Virus record (IMG/VR): IMGVR_UViG_3300025098_000012
Span: 62,001 to 126,000 of that record
Length of the DNA: 64,000 nt
Direction: 5' to 3' (one strand)
DNA from: a virus
Shown here: positions 40,607 to 48,048 of the stretch, piece after piece
Position numbering within the stretch: position 1 is the stretch's first letter
Layout: each line of letters starts with the position of its first letter
The notes under the pieces: generated by a model
What the model saw: only the letters and a program-made list of their open reading frames with translations
The model's database searches: none
Told to the model about the DNA's origin: nothing
Program-made: the position numbers and the translations under genes

Positions 40607-41080
40607 TCATCGAACCTTAGCCAGCTCCCTATCGCAGATCTCATTCGACCTCTTCTCGAAGATGGGGCAGTTGTCCATCATGTAGCTATATGCGTCTTGC
40701 TGAAGGTCAATCCCCTTAACCGATCTAGTGTCCTTGAGGCAGGTGATGAGATAAAGCAGACGACCACTAGGAGGGTTGGGGAAAGCCCACTCCATCACTT
40801 GATCCTCCGTCATCTTAGACACGACCTCATTAAGCCAAGACTTATCTGAGTCGGTGAGAGCGAAGTCCTGTGGCTTACGGTTGAAAGCCCACCACAGCCT
40901 CATCTCCATGTGGTTGCTGATGACTCCATGCTTCTTGTAGTATGCCCTAGCGATCTTCACATCATTCTCGACAACATGGTCGATGTCCGATTGGCTGAGG
41001 GTCGGGAGGCGAGGGTTATCATTCTCTCGCTCATGGGTCTGACGGATGTGCTTGCGATACTGACTTAAGAGATTTTCCAT
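40607..41080 (-). CDS. Hypothetical protein (157 aa)
   Basis: Helical, basic N-terminus (YRKHIRQTHERENDNPR) and WAFNRKPQDFALTDSDKSWL in the centre. No GTAACC element visible upstream within 100 bases, so its promoter is unclear. Unknown. Confidence 0.65.
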   Translation of the reverse strand: MENLLSQYRKHIRQTHERENDNPRLPTLSQSDIDHVVENDVKIARAYYKKHGVISNHMEMRLWWAFNRKPQDFALTDSDKSWLNEVVSKMTEDQVMEWAFPNPPSGRLLYLITCLKDTRSVKGIDLQQDAYSYMMDNCPIFEKRSNEICDRELAKVR

Positions 41081-41195
41081 TGTTCGTCCTTTGCGGAGTT
41101 GGTTCGGAAGGTGAGGGTCTGATTGTCTGCCCTCTATCTAGTCAACACAGGGGCTGTCCTTTTCTTTTCAGCACATCACTTTTTGATTAAACTTT

Positions 41196-41804
41196 TTACC
41201 CACGAGGGAGCATACCCTCCCTTGAGTCAAAGTTATACTCCTCGATGATCTTGTTGATCCTCTCAAGCTGAGTAGCTACCCACTCTTGATTGCCCCCACC
41301 TTTAGTGTCGTAGTGGTGGTCGAGGAGGTGGAGATTTTGGTCAATGCTGAACAGCTCCGAACTGAGCCTCCAGTTCGCATCATCGTAGTCCTTGACGACC
41401 TGTGGTGGCAAGATCTCAACCTCCCACGCTTGATCTCTGAGGAGGTCATTAAGCTCATCCTCTCGCTCGTCCTCATCTAAGGTGGGGTCGAGCGATGCCT
41501 TAGCCGCCTCCTCATCAAACCACTCCCGATTGATGTCCCAAGGGTACACACCTTCCATGACGCAGTGGTCGCAAAGCTCCTCGTCATGGTCGTACTCGTC
41601 ATATCCGACACAGTATGATGCCATGTATCGTCCTGCCCCATTACACTCAGTGCAGACCTTAGCCTCAGCGTAGCGAGATGCTTGGAGTTTAGCCTTAGCC
41701 TCCTCTAGCTTCGCCTTGAGGGTGGGGAGGGCCTTGATCTCGCTCTCGATTTGAGCGATGAGGACTCGCTCGGAAGTTTTGATGTCTTGTAGTGATGGCA
41801 TCAT
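41196..41804 (-). CDS. Coiled-coil plus CxxC zinc-finger protein (202 aa)
   Basis: ATG 41804 follows ATGGAGAC; the frame extends further upstream into the promoter, so the longer ORF is not used. N-terminal coiled coil (LIAQIESEIKALPTLKAKLE), then CTECNGAGRY and CDHCVMEGVYPWDIN, a DnaJ-type zinc-finger pattern, then an acidic stretch. Paralogue of 44999-45403 (CQHCGGQG, CPQCFGQGLHPLDI). Could act as a zinc chaperone-like protein; function unknown. Confidence 0.7.
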   Translation of the reverse strand: MMPSLQDIKTSERVLIAQIESEIKALPTLKAKLEEAKAKLQASRYAEAKVCTECNGAGRYMASYCVGYDEYDHDEELCDHCVMEGVYPWDINREWFDEEAAKASLDPTLDEDEREDELNDLLRDQAWEVEILPPQVVKDYDDANWRLSSELFSIDQNLHLLDHHYDTKGGGNQEWVATQLERINKIIEEYNFDSREGMLPRG

Positions 41805-41829
41805 ATTGATGTCTCCATTAGGAGTGAGT

Positions 41830-41854
41830 GAGGTGCGTGATGATTCTGCACCTC
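41830..41854 (-). promoter_or_regulatory. Leader hairpin
   Basis: Perfect 7-bp GAGGTGC/GCACCTC stem with an 11-base loop, in the leader of the gene starting at 41804. Confidence 0.5.
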
Positions 41855-41865
41855 TTACATAAGGA

Positions 41866-41882
41866 TATAGATAAGGGGTTAC
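41866..41882 (-). promoter_or_regulatory. GTAACC-type promoter element
   Basis: Exact minus-strand GTAACCCCTTATCTATA, just after the stop of the gene 41885. Confidence 0.65.
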
Positions 41883-41884
41883 GC

Positions 41885-42067
41885 TCACGCTTGCTTGAGG
41901 AGCGTCTTAGCCTCCTCTGCCTTGTCAGCGTCAACCTTGATATGGACGATCTGATTTGCAGGCACAGGGTGGAAGCTAGGGTTCAAGTGGGTTATGACAG
42001 CCATGATGTCATAGAGCTGATACATGGTTGAGGTGTCGGGTAAGGACGCTACGGTGGTTCGGGTCAT
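41885..42067 (-). CDS. Small hypothetical protein (60 aa)
   Basis: RBS AGGAGG 6 bases upstream. Starts MTRTTVASLPDTS, C-terminal HIKVDADKAEEAKTLL. Second gene of the unit starting at 42355. Confidence 0.65.
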   Translation of the reverse strand: MTRTTVASLPDTSTMYQLYDIMAVITHLNPSFHPVPANQIVHIKVDADKAEEAKTLLKQA

Positions 42068-42076
42068 GTGTGCCTC

Positions 42077-42355
42077 CTAGTGGTGGTAAGGGTTCATGGG
42101 AGTGCCAGGCTCAAAGCCTGTGATCAGCCACTCTCGGATTTGGACTGACCAATCCTTGAGTGCATCTTGAGCGACAGCTCCCTCAGCCCATGCAGTGAGC
42201 ATGGCGATGGCTTGAGGAGCAGGGGTGTCCACCGTTAGTGTGGTGGACACATGAACGAACATGGAGGGTGATCGAGTGAGGGTGGTCTTACCCTCAACCT
42301 CGTTGACCTCAACTGAGATCGAACCCATTGGTCTTTGATGTGTGATGGTTGTCAT
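42077..42355 (-). CDS. Hypothetical protein (92 aa)
   Basis: ATG 42355 follows AAGGAGAACC. Beta-rich N-terminal half (GSISVEVNEVEGKTTLTRS), helical C-terminal half with PQAIAMLTAWAEG. Unknown. Confidence 0.65.
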   Translation of the reverse strand: MTTITHQRPMGSISVEVNEVEGKTTLTRSPSMFVHVSTTLTVDTPAPQAIAMLTAWAEGAVAQDALKDWSVQIREWLITGFEPGTPMNPYHH

Positions 42356-42387
42356 GTTGGTTCTCCTTAGTGGTTGATACAAGGTTA

Positions 42388-42404
42388 TCTGTTTAAGGGG
42401 TTAC
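42388..42404 (-). promoter_or_regulatory. GTAACC-type promoter element
   Basis: Variant GTAACCCCTTAAACAGA. It encodes the last residues and stop of the gene 42393 while lying upstream of 42355. Confidence 0.5.
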
Positions 42405-42677
42405 GAAGTGCTTGCTACTGCACTCGATCTCCCCTGTCTCACCGTTGATGCTGATCCCGATGTCCTCCTCTTTATCACCGTTGCGATCTAGGATGTTGAG
42501 TTGGAGGGGGGTGTCTACAGGCACATTGCGAAGCTCTCGTCCTTCCCATCCGTCTGTGGCGAAGTCGAGGATGTTCCCATTCTCATCGTACTCGCAAGCA
42601 CAGATCTCAACTTGATGGTTTCGAGAGTAGCCTGCATAGGCGAGGTAGTCTGTTTTAGTAGGTTTACGCATAAGCAT
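42393..42677 (-). CDS. TDYLA-family small protein (94 aa)
   Basis: ATG 42677 follows GAAAGGA; 42671 is an alternative. MRKPTKTDYLAYAGYSRNHQ matches the N-terminus of 22101-22367. Beta-rich C-terminal part (DIGISINGETGEIEC). The final codons and stop use the bases of the next promoter element. Confidence 0.65.
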   Translation of the reverse strand: MLMRKPTKTDYLAYAGYSRNHQVEICACEYDENGNILDFATDGWEGRELRNVPVDTPLQLNILDRNGDKEEDIGISINGETGEIECSSKHFVTP

Positions 42678-42707
42678 AAGTCCTTTCATAGTTGTCAAAG
42701 AGTTAGT

Positions 42708-42727
42708 AGGGCAACCACTGTCGCCCT
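42708..42727 (-). promoter_or_regulatory. Leader hairpin
   Basis: AGGGC/GCCCT stem in the leader of the gene starting at 42677. Confidence 0.45.
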
Positions 42728-42738
42728 CGATACTGTTC

Positions 42739-42755
42739 AATAAATAAGGGGTTAC
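42739..42755 (-). promoter_or_regulatory. GTAACC-type promoter element
   Basis: Minus-strand GTAACCCCTTATTTATT, back-to-back with the plus-strand copy 8 bases away. Confidence 0.6.
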
Positions 42756-42763
42756 GCCAACCT

Positions 42764-42780
42764 GTAACCCCTTATTTATT
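42764..42780 (+). promoter_or_regulatory. GTAACC-type promoter element
   Basis: Plus-strand GTAACCCCTTATTTATT. Forms a divergent pair with 42739. Confidence 0.6.
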
Positions 42781-42805
42781 ACAAAGCATCAACCAAGGAG
42801 AACCT

Positions 42806-42955
42806 ATGTATGAACTATATGATCGCTTTGAGAAGGAGGTCGTCAAGACCTTTGCCTCTCTAGGAGAAGCAGGGTTTTACCTCGCCCAAGAGGTAGAGCA
42901 AGAGTATCGAAAAGAGCGTGGGGTGAGTCTACCTCGCTTCACTATCAACTACTAA
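42806..42955 (+). CDS. Small hypothetical protein (49 aa)
   Basis: RBS AAGGAGAACC. MYELYDRFEKEVVKTFASLG.. and C-terminal RGVSLPRFTINY. Not listed by length-limited ORF calling but well supported by RBS and promoter. Unknown. Confidence 0.65.
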   Translation: MYELYDRFEKEVVKTFASLGEAGFYLAQEVEQEYRKERGVSLPRFTINY

Positions 42956-42968
42956 GAAAGGACTGCAC

Positions 42969-43610
42969 ATGACCTTGACCCAAAAAATAAACGGGGTTCG
43001 CAAGATGATCCCGACACCACATCACAAGACTGCGTACAAGACCAAAGGGTCTATGCAGTCCTGGTATGACCGACACACCAAACTTTTCACTGAGCTTGCT
43101 GAGGAGATAGGCTTTGAGGTCAGTAAAGAGACAGGCACTCTATCCTCTTTTACGGGCACTATCTTGAACATCAAGAAGAGTGGGTTTGGGGACTTTAAGC
43201 TCACCTTGAGATGGGCTAAGGATGGTTTATCTACGGTGCGTCTATGTGGCAACAGCACTGACCATACAGTCTACCCTTATCAGACATGGCGAGGGTACGA
43301 GAAGCCTCAGTCTCATAATGATGCTCACTTGGGTAACTGGTTCCTCAAGTTGATACGATTGGATTGGGTCGCTGGTAACAGACCGAACATCCATCAGATC
43401 AAGGTCGATGATGAGATAGTGTTTAGTGGCACACCAGGTGGTGGTGGTCAACGCACACGAGCTAAGGTTGTAGGGTATGGTGGAGCATGGGGTCGTAGCT
43501 ACTTCAAGGTGTCGCTATTAGAGGAGCGAGGGGTGAAGAAGATCAAACCTGTGGGAACGGTCATGGAGGTACACTATAACTGCATCATCCACCACGAGGG
43601 CAAAGCGTAA
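42969..43610 (+). CDS. Extended INGVR-family protein (213 aa)
   Basis: Starts MTLTQKINGVRKMIPTPHH, and a helix ends EEIGF, as in the IRxVW/NGVR small-protein family. It then continues into a longer beta-rich domain (residues about 70-205) instead of the IRxVW end. RBS AAAGGA. The stop lies in the next promoter element. Confidence 0.6.
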   Translation: MTLTQKINGVRKMIPTPHHKTAYKTKGSMQSWYDRHTKLFTELAEEIGFEVSKETGTLSSFTGTILNIKKSGFGDFKLTLRWAKDGLSTVRLCGNSTDHTVYPYQTWRGYEKPQSHNDAHLGNWFLKLIRLDWVAGNRPNIHQIKVDDEIVFSGTPGGGGQRTRAKVVGYGGAWGRSYFKVSLLEERGVKKIKPVGTVMEVHYNCIIHHEGKA

Positions 43611-43623
43611 CCCCTTAAGCATA
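43607..43623 (+). promoter_or_regulatory. GTAACC-type promoter element
   Basis: Variant GTAACCCCTTAAGCATA, overlapping the upstream stop codon. A CATATAATAG sequence overlaps its end. Confidence 0.5.
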
Positions 43624-43653
43624 TAATAGCATACAGCACTTGAAAGGACTGAC

Positions 43654-44025
43654 ATGACCATCGAACAACAGCGACTCCAATATGCAACAATCCGAAACAG
43701 CCTACCCCAACCTTTTCGTGGGGAGTGGAGAAACATCGAGCAAGCCTTTACTGACCTTGATGTACCTCCTACCCCTAGCGAGTGGGTATCCGAGCTGTCC
43801 AAATACAGCTCTGAGGTATCTCAATATAAGTCGGCTCTTGATGCTTGGGTCAATCTCCGAATGGAAGATGAAGCAGGTTGGGGTGAGGATCACGATCCTA
43901 ATCAAATCAATGGGTGGCGAGATGACCTCAGCATTGTCAGCAAGACGAGCCTCTTGCGAAGGCAGTTTAACGAGGACTTAAACACCATGATAAGCTACGA
44001 TGAGTGGCGAGAAAGTAGAGACTAG
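43654..44025 (+). CDS. Hypothetical protein (123 aa)
   Basis: RBS GAAAGGA. Starts MTIEQQRLQYATIRNS. Trp-containing, acidic, mostly helical. First gene of a three-gene unit. Confidence 0.65.
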   Translation: MTIEQQRLQYATIRNSLPQPFRGEWRNIEQAFTDLDVPPTPSEWVSELSKYSSEVSQYKSALDAWVNLRMEDEAGWGEDHDPNQINGWRDDLSIVSKTSLLRRQFNEDLNTMISYDEWRESRD

Positions 44026-44029
44026 TAAT

Positions 44030-44347
44030 ATGACGACATACGCTAATAACTGTGGACACCTACAAGACCTTATCTCCGAAGCTCACAGTGAGAGATTAAG
44101 TGAGAGCGATGCGAAGATATGGGCTAAGTCATTCATAGAGGAACTTGAGAACTATGAGGAGGTCAAGGACATGGCACACCACTATGGCATCTCCTCAGTC
44201 GAGGTAGCCCACCACCAAACGATCAAAGCACATCTCTTAAAGAAGATGGTCGAGGAGATGCTCGACTTTGACAGTGCCGATGATGAGGATGAATACTATG
44301 CCCTAGATGATGACGACTATGGCGATGGTATGGAGGGCGAGCTATGA
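44030..44347 (+). CDS. Acidic helical protein (105 aa)
   Basis: ATG 44030 lies 4 bases after the upstream stop; an earlier in-frame ATG overlaps the previous gene. Helical, ends in a D/E/Y-rich tail. Overlaps the next gene (ATGA). Confidence 0.6.
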   Translation: MTTYANNCGHLQDLISEAHSERLSESDAKIWAKSFIEELENYEEVKDMAHHYGISSVEVAHHQTIKAHLLKKMVEEMLDFDSADDEDEYYALDDDDYGDGMEGEL

Positions 44348-44934
44348 AGGCACTCATAGGGCTGACGATCAAGAAGGCTAAGGAGGTAGCCAAGCAAGAG
44401 CTAGGGGTCAAGAGAATGGGCGATGCTCGCTTTCAGATGATCCTCGATCAAGGGGTCAAGAGTGGCGACTTCATCCTTGACGGTGATATGATTAAAGACC
44501 CAAGCGAAGATGATCCCTTAGACCTGTTCGGTGAAGTGGTTGTCGAAGATGACCCCTTAGACCCCGATCCAGTTATTTCTACTAAGACCACGCATCCCGA
44601 AGTGGCTCTCCTTGACCCCAAGCTGTCTAGCTCTGACCTGCCAAGAGCAGGTGATCTCTACCACTACAGATCATACTCTGGTGAGGTCGTGCAGGGTGAA
44701 GTAAAGTCAACCATCTGCTTTGCCGAATGTCAAAACCCCGATGGTACATGGCAAACGGTAGCCTTCCAAGACCTCTATCTCAAAAAGCGTGGTGTGCCTA
44801 AAGAGACAATGCTCAACCACCTTAACGCTTACTACCAAAATAATAACCACTTAAGATCTGAGCGTGATCGGCTTTTAAAAGAAATCAGCGAGCTAGAAGG
44901 GAAGATTAACCAGGCGAAGGGAGATACGCAGTAG
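44344..44934 (+). CDS. Hypothetical protein (196 aa)
   Basis: N-terminal helical region (LIGLTIKKAKEVAKQELGVK), acidic linker with DDPLD repeats, a beta domain around DLYHYRSYSGEVVQGEVKST, and a C-terminal coiled coil. The stop is adjacent to the next promoter element. Confidence 0.65.
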   Translation: MKALIGLTIKKAKEVAKQELGVKRMGDARFQMILDQGVKSGDFILDGDMIKDPSEDDPLDLFGEVVVEDDPLDPDPVISTKTTHPEVALLDPKLSSSDLPRAGDLYHYRSYSGEVVQGEVKSTICFAECQNPDGTWQTVAFQDLYLKKRGVPKETMLNHLNAYYQNNNHLRSERDRLLKEISELEGKINQAKGDTQ

Positions 44935-44950
44935 TAACCTCTTATCTATA
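44934..44950 (+). promoter_or_regulatory. GTAACC-type promoter element
   Basis: One-base variant GTAACCTCTTATCTATA directly after the upstream stop. Confidence 0.6.
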
Positions 44951-44998
44951 ACCTAGTAAGGGAATGAACCTCTCCAACCACTCCCTAATGGAGACAAC

Positions 44999-45403
44999 AT
45001 GGACATCGCCACCAAGACCATCAAGACCCTTGAGGATCGCCTCGATCACCTCAAGGCACAGCTCAAAGCTGAACACCCTAACCACTGTCAGCACTGTGGA
45101 GGACAAGGTGGACACGAGCATCACGATAGCGGAAGTCGATGGGAGCCGCCTCACTCTGAGTGGGAAGAGTGTCCTCAATGCTTCGGGCAGGGTTTGCATC
45201 CTCTCGACATCACCAAGTCGATGAGTGAGGAAGAGGCTGAGGATTGGGTTGAAGTGAGTGCCGAAGATATGCACCATCTCCTCAAGGAGATCCTAGACAC
45301 CGAGCTGAACCTGTCCGCCTCCGAAGAATACCTCACCTACCTTGAGATAGAAGAAGCTATCGCAGAGGCTCACGATGAGTGGGATCGTCAAAGACAAGGT
45401 TAA
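44999..45403 (+). CDS. Coiled-coil plus CxxCxGxG zinc-finger protein (134 aa)
   Basis: RBS ATGGAGAC. N-terminal helix (KTIKTLEDRLDHLKAQLKA), then CQHCGGQGG and CPQCFGQGLHPLDI, then an acidic helical tail. Paralogue of 41196-41804. Zinc fingers of this type occur in DnaJ. Confidence 0.7.
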   Translation: MDIATKTIKTLEDRLDHLKAQLKAEHPNHCQHCGGQGGHEHHDSGSRWEPPHSEWEECPQCFGQGLHPLDITKSMSEEEAEDWVEVSAEDMHHLLKEILDTELNLSASEEYLTYLEIEEAIAEAHDEWDRQRQG

Positions 45404-45514
45404 TCAACATCCTGTCAGAACCCCATCAAAAACTCTTGGGGGGATCTCGGAGTCCCTAAAAACCCATATTGAAAACGCATACAAAATGACACCCTTAATT
45501 TGAAACCCCCTTTC

Positions 45515-45531
45515 GTAACCCCTTATTACAT
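45515..45531 (+). promoter_or_regulatory. GTAACC-type promoter element
   Basis: GTAACCCCTTATTACAT followed by TATA 3 bases later. Upstream of 45560. Confidence 0.5.
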
Positions 45532-45559
45532 TATACAAACACAACCAAATACGAGAGGT

Positions 45560-45937
45560 ATGAATACAATGGACACTACACTGACCAAAACACATGAACT
45601 AGACGCAGAGCTAGTGGCACATAAGCTATCAGAGCTTCGTGGTGGCTCTTACCACGATGCAAGACCTGTGGAGATCGAGATCACGAATGGGGCATACATC
45701 AGTTTCAAGATGTGGACAGGCGAGGACGAGCCAGAGGAAGATGAGGATGATGATCGAGAGTGGAACTTGGAGTGTTCTACAGATGACCTTCTCTCAAACC
45801 TCAAGAGAGCTTGTCGAGAGGCAGGAGTGGACATCGAGATGGAGTACCAATACTGCGATGTTCATAACGACTATCGCAAGGGCATCTATGTCGATGCCTG
45901 TATCGACCTTACGAACACAGGAGCAGACAATGGCTAA
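45560..45937 (+). CDS. Acidic hypothetical protein (125 aa)
   Basis: ATG 45560 follows GAGAGG; a longer in-frame start lies in the promoter region and is rejected. Contains a very acidic stretch (GEDEPEEDEDDDREW) and several Cys near the end. Unknown. Confidence 0.6.
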   Translation: MNTMDTTLTKTHELDAELVAHKLSELRGGSYHDARPVEIEITNGAYISFKMWTGEDEPEEDEDDDREWNLECSTDDLLSNLKRACREAGVDIEMEYQYCDVHNDYRKGIYVDACIDLTNTGADNG

Positions 45938-46123
45938 GTCTCTCCAGAGGGGGGGGTCTTATATATGAGCGTTTTTGAAAAAGCGATGTTGGATAAGTGA
46001 TCTCATATATTATTTGAGTTTGGATTTTTTGGGTTGATTTTCTAACCCCCTTTTTGAAGCGAAAGAGGAATATGCGAGCAATGACGGACTGGTGGAACTG
46101 TTGTGTGCATCATGGGTAGATTT
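45938..46123 (+). other. Gene-free AT-rich stretch
   Basis: Contains TTATATATGAG with an 11-codon ORF (45965-46000, MSVFEKAMLDK) and a GGGTT/AACCC stem followed by CCTTTTT (about 46031-46055, terminator-like). A 12- to 15-codon ORF near 46071 has a possible RBS. None is convincing alone. Confidence 0.3.
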
Positions 46124-46140
46124 GTAACCCCTTATTTATA
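46124..46140 (+). promoter_or_regulatory. GTAACC-type promoter element
   Basis: Exact GTAACCCCTTATTTATA, short leader type (GACTCTTGAAAGGAGAACC), upstream of 46165. Confidence 0.65.
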
Positions 46141-46164
46141 GACTCTTGAAAGGAGAACCATATT

Positions 46165-46767
46165 ATGAAATGGACAAAGATGGAGGCGATTGAGTCTCGC
46201 CAACAAGAAACGCTAGTGAAGAGAATGGGAGAGGTTCAACAAGACCCTCCGTATCCTTTGAGGGATATAACCTATGTGTACAAGAATGAGACTAGTTGTT
46301 CGTATGGTACACATTCTGGTCGCATAGAGCGTTGGTACTTTAAAGGGGATCGGTTACAGGATCGCCACTCGATGTATCGTTTATGGATTTACAAAGATGG
46401 AGGGGAGGTGTCTTTCTTTGATAGCTTTTACAAGCTCACCTACTGTAAGGATTGGGTTGAGCATGACTTAAGAGAGGGAGACTTATTAAGGTTCTCCCAT
46501 TTCAACGAGGGGTTTTCGCCTCATGGTACGGTGTACCGAGTGCAGTTGGACAAGTACCCTCACCTCACCTATGACGATGTTCTCAACTGGGTCTTAGCGA
46601 AAGAGAAGGCTTTGATGGGATATAGGGGTCAATACATGGAAGTGTATGGTGGTGATAACCCTAGAGTTGAGTTTTTCCATCATGTTTTAAAGAGGGTAGC
46701 TAAGGTCAAGCATATGGATTTAGTGGACGAAGTAAACGAGTGGGGATCAAATCTTATAAAGGCATAG
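46165..46767 (+). CDS. Hypothetical protein (200 aa)
   Basis: RBS AAAGGAGAACC. Aromatic-rich beta centre (RIERWYFKGDRLQDRHSMYR; VSFFDSFYKLTYCKDW), helical C-terminal half. First gene of the late plus-strand cluster with the accessory promoter. Unknown. Confidence 0.7.
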   Translation: MKWTKMEAIESRQQETLVKRMGEVQQDPPYPLRDITYVYKNETSCSYGTHSGRIERWYFKGDRLQDRHSMYRLWIYKDGGEVSFFDSFYKLTYCKDWVEHDLREGDLLRFSHFNEGFSPHGTVYRVQLDKYPHLTYDDVLNWVLAKEKALMGYRGQYMEVYGGDNPRVEFFHHVLKRVAKVKHMDLVDEVNEWGSNLIKA

Positions 46768-46798
46768 TGTCATTTATTTTAGAATAGCATACGAAGTA

Positions 46799-46815
46799 GT
46801 AACCCCTTATTTATT
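46799..46815 (+). promoter_or_regulatory. GTAACC-type promoter element
   Basis: GTAACCCCTTATTTATT with short leader, upstream of 46840. Confidence 0.6.
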
Positions 46816-46839
46816 AACTCTTGAAAGGAGAACATTAGT

Positions 46840-47175
46840 ATGATGACACTAACAGTTAAAGACAATGGAGTTCGTGTAGCAAACCCCTCTTATAGAGGTC
46901 AGAGAGTCCACGCTAATGAGATCAAGCAGTATCATTCAACTTTACTTAAAGAGTTGGGATTTAAAAAGCAAAGCTCAAGATGGATACACAAATCAACAAT
47001 GCCCTTTAAGGCATCCTCGTTATGTGTGGTTTGGAGAGATTCTCCTCATACCTTGAGCGTACAGCGAGGAAACTTTTTAAAGCACATTGAAGTACATGAG
47101 AATGCCGACTTACATGACTTTGTGTCTAATGTTTTGCAGTCGATAAGGGATGTTTGGACAGAGGGTGCGAAGTAA
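46840..47175 (+). CDS. IRxVW-family small protein (111 aa)
   Basis: Starts MMTLTVKDNGVRVANPS, has a helix ending ELGF, a beta-rich centre and SIRDVWTEG near the C-terminus. This is the clearest bridge between the NGVR N-terminus and the IRxVW end. The stop overlaps the next start (TAATG). Confidence 0.75.
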   Translation: MMTLTVKDNGVRVANPSYRGQRVHANEIKQYHSTLLKELGFKKQSSRWIHKSTMPFKASSLCVVWRDSPHTLSVQRGNFLKHIEVHENADLHDFVSNVLQSIRDVWTEGAK

Positions 47176-48020
47176 TGAATATGAAGCAAAGATTAGTCGA
47201 GATGATGTCAGAGATCGAAGCGATCCAAAGACAGCTTGGTTGGGTAGTAGATACAGAGGTACATAAAGAGCAGTTAAGGCATCCTATCACCGAGTATCAT
47301 GTAAATCACTATGCGTATCAGTTAGCTCGACTTAAGGACAACCTTAACACGCATGGACCAGCGAGAAGGTGTTATACTTGTAACGACAGTGGTTGGGTTG
47401 AAAATAAAGTTGCTTTTGGGTTTGTGTTTAGTGTTGTTAATAATCCATGTTCGGATTGCGATAAAGGTCGTGAGATAAAGAAGGTTCGTGATGAGAAGAA
47501 CCGTAAGGCTAAAGAGGAAGATGATGCAAGGCAGGAACAGATAAGGCTTGCAAAGGCTCAAGAGCTTGATTGGAGGATTCGACTCATTAAGGTTTGTGTG
47601 GATGATGTGATTGAACCTTGCATTCATCTTTTAGGAAGTGAAGCGATCAATATGCTCTACAAGGAGTATGAATACCTTTTTAAAAGGTGTGGTAATGCAG
47701 AGAACTGGTATCAATCAGAGCAGTACCATCTACATGGTAAAGGAGACTTTTCGATCCCTAAACTGTGGGAGAAAGAGGCTCGTCTAAATTGGGTCAGAGA
47801 GACGATACCGTTCGGACTTAAAGCCCACGAAGACTACTATGTTATAGAAAGTAATCTTCTTTTAAAGGTTGCTCATACTAAGAGGGATTTAGAGCATCGC
47901 ATTTATCAGACTTTGCCTGCTTACGCTAACTCTGATGTTCTTGTTGAGGGTTTATATAAGCAACTCCAAGAGCTTGTGGCTCAAGTGTTGAGCGAACAAA
48001 AAAATACGGAAACGAATTAG
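47175..48020 (+). CDS. Coiled-coil protein with CxxC pair (281 aa)
   Basis: ATG 47175 overlaps the upstream stop. Coiled coil at the N-terminus, CYTCNDSGW and CSDCDKGREIKK (zinc-finger-like, as in 41196 and 44999), then long charged helices (KVRDEKNRKAKEEDDARQEQ). C-terminal helical domain. Unknown. Confidence 0.65.
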   Translation: MNMKQRLVEMMSEIEAIQRQLGWVVDTEVHKEQLRHPITEYHVNHYAYQLARLKDNLNTHGPARRCYTCNDSGWVENKVAFGFVFSVVNNPCSDCDKGREIKKVRDEKNRKAKEEDDARQEQIRLAKAQELDWRIRLIKVCVDDVIEPCIHLLGSEAINMLYKEYEYLFKRCGNAENWYQSEQYHLHGKGDFSIPKLWEKEARLNWVRETIPFGLKAHEDYYVIESNLLLKVAHTKRDLEHRIYQTLPAYANSDVLVEGLYKQLQELVAQVLSEQKNTETN

Positions 48021-48048
48021 TTATAAGTCTCTTGAAAGGAGAACGGAT

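Noticed and set aside
45965-46000. 11-codon ORF MSVFEKAMLDK after TTATATATG
   Set aside because: Too short to separate from chance, although a G-rich RBS-like run precedes it.
22101-46815. CRISPR array from the repeated GTAACC blocks
   Set aside because: Spacing is that of genes (hundreds to thousands of bases), and copies lie on both strands upstream of start codons.
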